Positions 59,706 to 64,000 of a DNA stretch of 64,000 nucleotides are shown one piece after another. A program made the position numbers and the translations under genes. Under the pieces are notes generated by a model. That model did not search any database and was not told the DNA's origin. It was given only the letters and a program-made list of their open reading frames with translations. The stretch spans positions 8,342 to 72,341 of the forward strand of contig CATWQA010000008.1 of NCBI GenBank assembly GCA_958352815.1. The letters are read 5' to 3'. The stretch comes from an uncultured Eubacteriales bacterium (GTDB taxonomy: Bacteria; Bacillota; Clostridia; Monoglobales; Monoglobaceae). Positions within the stretch are counted from its first letter, which is position 1, and the number at the start of each line of letters is the position of its first letter.

Positions 59706-61316
59706 CTACCACCTCTCGTTTAAATGTCTGCGCACCGACCTTCTGTACTTTTTGAGATATACCTCAAAGACCGAGTAAAACTTACCCAAAAACCTCCACA
59801 TAATCTCTTTCAAGTAATCAAATTCCTTTGTCCTGCCAAACACAATATAATTCATACACAACGGAACCGTGATTGATACCAGAGCCTTGAGCAGCAGGTC
59901 AAGATACAGGTTTCCCAAGACTATTTCGCTGCTGATAAACTTTGCCATCATCATAATAGTCACGCCCGCCGCGCCGTATACCGTAAACAGTAAATAATAC
60001 CTAAGCGGGCTCATTTTGAATTTACCTGTATACAGCAGTCTGATTTTCAGAACAATCTGTATCGCCAGCGTTGCAAAGGTGCCCAGCAGAATGCCCAGGG
60101 TTCCCAGCTTCAACCCGAGAACAACGGATATAATCAAGTTAGCGGTGCTGCCCGCAATCGAGATATTTTTATCCTTGCTGAAGAGACCCGAAACCGACAC
60201 AAACCTCCAAAGGGGATTTTTAAGAGCCGTCACAAAAAAATTCAGGCTGATGACAAAAATAACCGCAATGCCGTAAATGGTATCGGTATTGTATGTGTAT
60301 TTCTCGCCGTACATTATTCTGACCAAGGTCGAGGAAAGGCAAAAAAGGCAGCAGGCGAACAGAGACCCGAAAAAGTAGTTTATAAACGTCATCCGCTTAA
60401 TAACGTCGTTGCACCGCTTGCCGTCCGCCTCCGCCATCAGGTTACCCACGCTTCCGGCGGTTGCCGAGTCTATCTGGTCTATTATATGCCTTAAACCGCC
60501 CGCCAATGTGGAATAACTTGTGTAAATTCCGACCTCGTAAATGCTGACCAGCATCGAAATCAAAATATTATCAGTCGAGTTGGTTATTCTCCCCGACAGG
60601 CTTCCGATAAAAATATTCTTAACGTTCTTAAACACGAGCTTCTTTTCAACATTCAGAAGCTCATCCTTTCGGTTTAAGAACGGATACATCTTGTCAACCT
60701 GACCGGAGATTACAATATTGGCCGCCACCACCGCCAAAACTTCCATAACAAGATAGAGCAAGTAGTTTTGAAACATAAACAGCAAGCCGATGTTCACGAT
60801 CTCCGCCGCTATTTTCACAATTGTTGTAATCTTTGAAACAAGATAAACATTCTGATCCGCGTTGAGAAGCGCACTCTTATAGGAAAATAAATAGGACGAC
60901 GCTGTTTGAATTAAAAACAGCACAAAAACAAGACGAATATAATTGTCGGGGACGTCCACCTTTGACACTATATTCTGAATAAAGGGCACAAGACAAAGCC
61001 CCGCGGCCAGAACAGCAAAAGCGATGTTCCTGTACGCAGTTTTGTACAGGTTCATCAGCTTAACAATTCTCTTTTCGTCTCGGGCGGCCAAGGGCTTATA
61101 CAAGCTGTATGTAATAGCTGAGCCAACCCCCATTTCCGCCAAAGACAGCATGGCTATAACCTCTGTGAACAAGCCGTTAAGGCTGACAGAAAGAATACCG
61201 ACTTGACGGACAAGAACAATTCTGATAACAAAATTGAGCAAAATGCTTGCCGACTGGGCTCCCACGCCGTAAATCAAATTTTTCGCGCTTTTTTCGCTTC
61301 GCGTATTCCCTGCCAT
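59706..61316 (-). CDS. polysaccharide flippase, Wzx-like (536 aa)
   Basis: About 14 membrane helices with the polysaccharide-transport family start NLIYGVGAQSASILLNFVIR and VLVRQVGILSVSLNGLFTEV, plus SLAEMGVGSAITYSLYKPLA. It should move the finished lipid-linked unit across the membrane. It begins 10 bases after the stop of the REC/HD-GYP gene, so the regulatory pair and the biosynthetic genes are on one message. Basic C-terminal tail (VYLKKYRRSVRRHLNERW). Confidence 0.84.
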   Translation of the reverse strand: MAGNTRSEKSAKNLIYGVGAQSASILLNFVIRIVLVRQVGILSVSLNGLFTEVIAMLSLAEMGVGSAITYSLYKPLAARDEKRIVKLMNLYKTAYRNIAFAVLAAGLCLVPFIQNIVSKVDVPDNYIRLVFVLFLIQTASSYLFSYKSALLNADQNVYLVSKITTIVKIAAEIVNIGLLFMFQNYLLYLVMEVLAVVAANIVISGQVDKMYPFLNRKDELLNVEKKLVFKNVKNIFIGSLSGRITNSTDNILISMLVSIYEVGIYTSYSTLAGGLRHIIDQIDSATAGSVGNLMAEADGKRCNDVIKRMTFINYFFGSLFACCLFCLSSTLVRIMYGEKYTYNTDTIYGIAVIFVISLNFFVTALKNPLWRFVSVSGLFSKDKNISIAGSTANLIISVVLGLKLGTLGILLGTFATLAIQIVLKIRLLYTGKFKMSPLRYYLLFTVYGAAGVTIMMMAKFISSEIVLGNLYLDLLLKALVSITVPLCMNYIVFGRTKEFDYLKEIMWRFLGKFYSVFEVYLKKYRRSVRRHLNERW

Positions 61317-61326
61317 TTCCTATCAC

Positions 61327-62454
61327 TCAACCCTGTAAAGCTTTTCGTTCATATCTGGGTATTTCAGGCTTGTTCCGAGAGCTGTTATTAATCTCGTCCA
61401 AAGCCTTCCGCACGTCGTTATTTACTATCTTAAAACATTCTATAATCTCCGGATTAAACTCGCCGCACTCGCCGTCTAAAATCATGCGAACGGCCTCCTC
61501 ATGGCTGTACGCAGCCTTGTACACGCGAACGCTTGTAAGCGCGTCATACACGTCCGCTAAAGACACAACCTGGGCTGAAAAAGGAATTTCATCTCCCTTG
61601 AGCCCGTCGGGATAACCCTTGCCGTTCCACCGCTCATGGTGGCTCCTGCAAATATCGTAGTAGTATTTATACATGGGGCTGTCCTTGATAAAATCAATGC
61701 TCTCAAGGATTTTGCAGCCGTTAATCGAGTGCTCCTTCATAATGGCGAACTCCTCGTCCGTCAAGCGGCCGGGCTTGTTCAAAATATAATCCGGAACCGC
61801 AATCTTCCCGATATCGTGCATAACGGAAGCGTCGGCAATTTTTTCAATTTCATCATGCTCAAACCACTTGTTTCCGTTGAGCTTTTCAAACTGTTCCAGA
61901 ATTATTTTTGTGGTCTGCCTGATACGGCGAACATGCTCTCCGGACTCACAGTCGCGGAACTCAATAACGTTGGACAGCGCCTCAATAAGAGAGCTGCTTG
62001 CACGCTCAATCTTTTTCGACTTCTGTTCAATTTCTTCGGTCTGCTCCATAACCTTTTTTTCCAAGTTAACCCGGTAATCATAAAGCTCAATGGAGTTCTT
62101 AACTCTCTGCCTGATAGCATAAGGGTTGTACGGCTTTATTATTCTGTCCACGATTCCCATCTCAAACCCCTTAATCAGCACATCGTCGCAAGAGTCCGCG
62201 GTTACAAAGAAAATCGGCACAGCAGGAATAAGCCCCTCCTTTTTGATTTCACCCAAGGTTGCTATGCCGTCCATAACCGGCATGGCAACGTCCAGAAGGA
62301 CAGCGGACAAGTCGGGGTTTTCGCGGATTATGTCAAGAGCCACCTTGCCGTTTTCCGCCTGAAGGACAGTGTATATATCGCAAAACAGCTCGTTTAAAAT
62401 AATCCTGTTCATCTCAACATCATCAACAACCAAAACTTTTAATCTCTCACTCAT
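61327..62454 (-). CDS. response regulator with HD-GYP output domain (375 aa)
   Basis: A REC domain lies at 1-125 with acidic pocket Asp11/Asp12, phospho-acceptor Asp55 (VLLDVAMPVMDG), Thr85 and Lys107 (IKPYNP). A coiled linker leads to an HD-GYP domain at about 165-350 with intact ligands: HDIGK, HHERWNGKGYPDGL and LADVYDAL. HD-GYP proteins hydrolyse cyclic-di-GMP. Phosphorylation should control hydrolysis. The ATG at 62454 (GGGAAGA upstream) gives a normal REC start. It is sandwiched between an Hpt gene and the flippase gene, which points to control of the polysaccharide by cyclic-di-GMP. No histidine kinase is in the window. Confidence 0.92.
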   Translation of the reverse strand: MSERLKVLVVDDVEMNRIILNELFCDIYTVLQAENGKVALDIIRENPDLSAVLLDVAMPVMDGIATLGEIKKEGLIPAVPIFFVTADSCDDVLIKGFEMGIVDRIIKPYNPYAIRQRVKNSIELYDYRVNLEKKVMEQTEEIEQKSKKIERASSSLIEALSNVIEFRDCESGEHVRRIRQTTKIILEQFEKLNGNKWFEHDEIEKIADASVMHDIGKIAVPDYILNKPGRLTDEEFAIMKEHSINGCKILESIDFIKDSPMYKYYYDICRSHHERWNGKGYPDGLKGDEIPFSAQVVSLADVYDALTSVRVYKAAYSHEEAVRMILDGECGEFNPEIIECFKIVNNDVRKALDEINNSSRNKPEIPRYERKALQG

Positions 62455-62480
62455 GACACATCTTCCCACATCTATATTTA

Positions 62481-62831
62481 TTAATCCAATTGATGGATCA
62501 GCTCGCAAATTTTCTCATGCTCAGCCTTCAGCTGTGCAAAATCAGCCTCAACAGAGTCATACACATCCGCTCTGATATCGCTGACTATTTTCTGCCCCAA
62601 AGCCTGAATATTGTCAAAGCCGAGATTTCCTGCAAGACCCTTCAAAGTATGAGCCGCCATCTCGATTTTATGGTAGTCCTTTTCTTCTATTGCCATTTCA
62701 AACTCACCAAATGTCTTGTCATCCAAATACTTCTTGGTGCATCTCTCGGCAAGAGGAGCGTTGCCCACAAACCTCGCCAAAATCTGATCTTTATCCGCGC
62801 CGATATTATCCCAAAATTCCGTAATTGTCAT
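62481..62831 (-). CDS. histidine-containing phosphotransfer (Hpt) protein (116 aa)
   Basis: A single four-helix Hpt domain. The phospho-accepting His61 is in AAHTLKGLAGNLGF, which fits the Hpt consensus HxLKG. It lacks kinase or membrane segments. It should pass phosphate to or from a response regulator, most likely the REC/HD-GYP protein encoded 27 bases downstream. GGGGAGG lies before the ATG. First gene of the polysaccharide message. Confidence 0.9.
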   Translation of the reverse strand: MTITEFWDNIGADKDQILARFVGNAPLAERCTKKYLDDKTFGEFEMAIEEKDYHKIEMAAHTLKGLAGNLGFDNIQALGQKIVSDIRADVYDSVEADFAQLKAEHEKICELIHQLD

Positions 62832-62867
62832 TAAATTTACCTCCCCGGTCTTTTAATACATGCGCTC

Positions 62868-62925
62868 TTGGCGGTTCGCCAACCTATTTTAAACTGACTC
62901 CGCCGCCCTTAGGGCAACGAAAGTC
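62868..62925 (-). promoter_or_regulatory. two-hairpin leader of the Hpt/polysaccharide operon
   Basis: About 100 bases of leader separate the promoter from the Hpt gene. The first stem (62896-62925) has GCCC/GGGC at the tip and extends to GAC/GUC with one bulge (about 13 pairs). The second (62868-62882) is TTGGCG/CGCCAA around AAC. No known riboswitch consensus was recognised. Confidence 0.55.
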
Positions 62926-62937
62926 CCATTACTTAGT

Positions 62938-62966
62938 ATGATAACACATTCTATGAAATATTACAA
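62938..62966 (-). promoter_or_regulatory. promoter of the Hpt/polysaccharide operon
   Basis: On the minus strand TTGTAA (62961-62966), 17 bases, TATCAT (62938-62943), with TG before the -10 box. Confidence 0.65.
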
Positions 62967-63041
62967 GATTTTTATCGCAAAATATAAAATTTTTCAAACA
63001 TATAACCTATGCAAAAATGTCCTCTGCCTCGCTTCTCCTCT

Positions 63042-63074
63042 GTCCCCAAAAACCGACGATTTTTTGGGAACCCT
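63042..63074. repeat. AAAAATC-type hairpin repeat
   Basis: CCCCAAAAACCGACGATTTT and TTTGGGAACCCT, adjacent to the stop of the signal-peptidase-like gene. On the minus strand the stem is followed by no T tract. Confidence 0.6.
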
Positions 63075-63084
63075 AAGGCGGGTT

Positions 63085-63645
63085 CTATTTAATCTTTTTT
63101 ACAACCAGGCCGTAAACCGAGGCTTCGGAAACAGGGCCGAACTCTCTGCTGTCACGGCTGTTATTCCTGTTGTCGCCCATAACGAAAACATGTCCCTCCT
63201 CAACCCTAATAGGTTCTGCCATGCTGTACTTTCCCTGCCCCAAAAGCCCGGCAATGTACCTGCCGTTTGAAAAGGTCTTTTCCTTTATGTACGGTTCATC
63301 GAGAACTTCACCGTTGACGTAAACATTACCCGTAATAAAGTCAATATAAACCGAGTCGCCCGCAACGGCAATAACGCGTGAAACGGCGGAATTTCTACCG
63401 TCTTCGCCCGTATAGTAGGTAACTATTGAGCCGCGGCCGAAGTCCTCCGCCCGCTTGTCAATAAGCCAGGTTTCACCCTGCTGAATAGTCGGCTCCATGC
63501 CCGAGCCGGAAATCTTTACCACCGACATAAAGTGGCTCTTTATCAAAAGCGTTATTGTAAGCACGGCAATCGCCGCCAGTAACACAATAATTATTACCTT
63601 CGGTATAAAGGCAATGTTTTTGCCGTTTTTAACCTTGTTTTTCAT
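63085..63645 (-). CDS. signal-peptidase-I-like protein lacking the catalytic dyad (186 aa)
   Basis: S26 family fold: one N-terminal membrane helix (about 13-33), then the five boxes of type I signal peptidase. Box B is ISGSGMEPTI, where the residue just before Met50, normally the nucleophilic Ser, is Gly49. Box D is AVSRVIAVAGDSVYI, where the general-base Lys is Ser89. The 40-residue spacing between the two positions is exactly that of the active Bacillus enzymes. Box E MGDNRNNSRDSREFGPV is intact. It should fold but not cleave by the usual mechanism; a catalytically inert paralogue is known in Staphylococcus (SpsA). Another active LepB must exist elsewhere. Role here unknown. Confidence 0.85.
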   Translation of the reverse strand: MKNKVKNGKNIAFIPKVIIIVLLAAIAVLTITLLIKSHFMSVVKISGSGMEPTIQQGETWLIDKRAEDFGRGSIVTYYTGEDGRNSAVSRVIAVAGDSVYIDFITGNVYVNGEVLDEPYIKEKTFSNGRYIAGLLGQGKYSMAEPIRVEEGHVFVMGDNRNNSRDSREFGPVSEASVYGLVVKKIK

Positions 63646-63673
63646 AAAATCTCCTCAAAAATATTTTATTATC

Positions 63674-63729
63674 CCTGCCCGCCCTGTGCGTTTGGGGAGG
63701 AGGGGGCAAACGCAACAGGGCGGGCGAAA
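63674..63729. repeat. GC-rich hairpin repeat, copy 9
   Basis: CTGCCCGCCCTGTGCGTTTG, GGGAGGAGGGGG, then CAAACGCAACAGGGCGGGCG. Arms of about 17 bases. Confidence 0.82.
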
Positions 63730-63793
63730 TGCCAAATTATTCCATTTAATCAAACTTAATGGTTTGGGATAAAACATAAACATTTACGTTAAT

Positions 63794-63890
63794 TACTGTC
63801 CCATATAATTATTATTCTCACATTGGCACACCTGTCGCCCGCCCTGTTGCGCTCGCCTCCTCCTCCCCGAGCGCAGGGCGGGCGCAATAA
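63794..63890. repeat. GC-rich hairpin repeat with AT-rich flank, copy 10
   Basis: ATTACTGTCCCATATAATTA, TTCTCACATTGGCACACCTG, TCGCCCGCCCTGTTGCGCTC and the right arm GAGCGCAGGGCGGGCGC. A complete copy with the standard flank. Confidence 0.82.
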
Positions 63891-63903
63891 ATCCAATACG
63901 ATA

Positions 63904-63932
63904 ATTATAGTATATTTAATTATATTTGTCAA
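63904..63932 (-). promoter_or_regulatory. perfect consensus promoter reading into the repeats
   Basis: On the minus strand TTGACA (63927-63932), exactly 17 bases, TATAAT (63904-63909). Transcription would pass through both GC-rich hairpins before reaching the signal-peptidase-like gene at 63645, or make a separate small RNA. Confidence 0.7.
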
Positions 63933-64000
63933 TCGGAATAAGATGATACAAAAAAGAGACCGCCTACACCCCAGCCGTTTCCGCCAAACAAACGTGATTG

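Noticed and set aside
61203..61391. A gene between the flippase and the response regulator
   Set aside because: The two real genes are only 10 bases apart on the minus strand; the short plus-strand frame is antisense.
62832..62930. Cyclic-di-GMP (GEMM) riboswitch in the leader of the Hpt gene
   Set aside because: The conserved GEMM segments and tetraloop-receptor layout are not present; only two plain stems are seen.
1..64000. tRNA and rRNA genes
   Set aside because: No T-loop/acceptor patterns or rRNA signature sequences were found on either strand.

Overview
The window looks like a chromosomal piece of a spore-forming, pectin-degrading clostridial Firmicute, probably a gut species. The support is low-GC Firmicute promoters and Shine-Dalgarno sites, the sporulation genes yabP and yabQ next to divIC and yabR, a large clostridial-type SRP RNA upstream of dnaX-ybaB, mecA, a yloU-yloV-recG block, and two very large secreted pectin methylesterases, one with S-layer anchors. 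Monoglobus or a relative would fit the pectin-centred, SLH-anchored style, but that is inference; no rRNA or tRNA gene is visible to test it.

Layout. 1-5.8 kb: the structural end of a phage on the minus strand (N4-gp56-type major capsid protein plus five phage-like genes), cut by the window edge, with no integrase or attachment site visible. 6.2-18.7 kb: two separately transcribed pectinesterase genes (about 2691 and 1139 aa), each with a consensus promoter and an intrinsic terminator. 18.8-25.3 kb, plus strand: ruvA-ruvB-metG, a zinc-ribbon membrane protein, an ECF-type S component and a small secreted copper-amine-oxidase-N-like protein. 25.3-26.3 kb: repeats, a 21-23-bp tandem array and a small replication-type helix-turn-helix gene, probably a mobile-element relic. 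26.4-39.4 kb, minus strand: recG, yloV, yloU, a yhaN/yhaO nuclease pair, yebC, SPFH/NfeD, yabR, divIC, yabQ, yabP, mecA. 39.65-41.8 kb, plus strand: a 6S-like RNA candidate, rsmD, coaD and a coiled-coil protein. 42.7-45 kb, minus strand: SRP RNA, dnaX, ybaB.

45-63 kb is one long minus-strand surface-polysaccharide locus. It begins with a promoter and structured leader, then an Hpt phosphotransfer protein and a REC/HD-GYP response regulator, and runs directly into flippase, two GT4 glycosyltransferases, a CDP-glycerol-transferase-like enzyme, a Wzy-type polymerase, two Wzz-like proteins (one fused to a degenerate GGDEF domain), a metallophosphoesterase, three tandem GT2 paralogues and a MATE transporter. 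The layout suggests that phosphorelay and cyclic-di-GMP signalling are wired into polysaccharide export. Upstream lies a signal-peptidase-I-like protein in which both catalytic positions are replaced.

The intergenic DNA is unusual. Almost every long gap holds copies of several short repeat families: GC-rich hairpins with a shared AT-rich flank, an about 150-bp element with 27-bp terminal inverted repeats, an about 93-bp structured element with a compensatory base change, a 48-bp and a 45-bp element, and AAAAAGTC-type hairpins. They cluster where operons are split, for example between yabQ and divIC.
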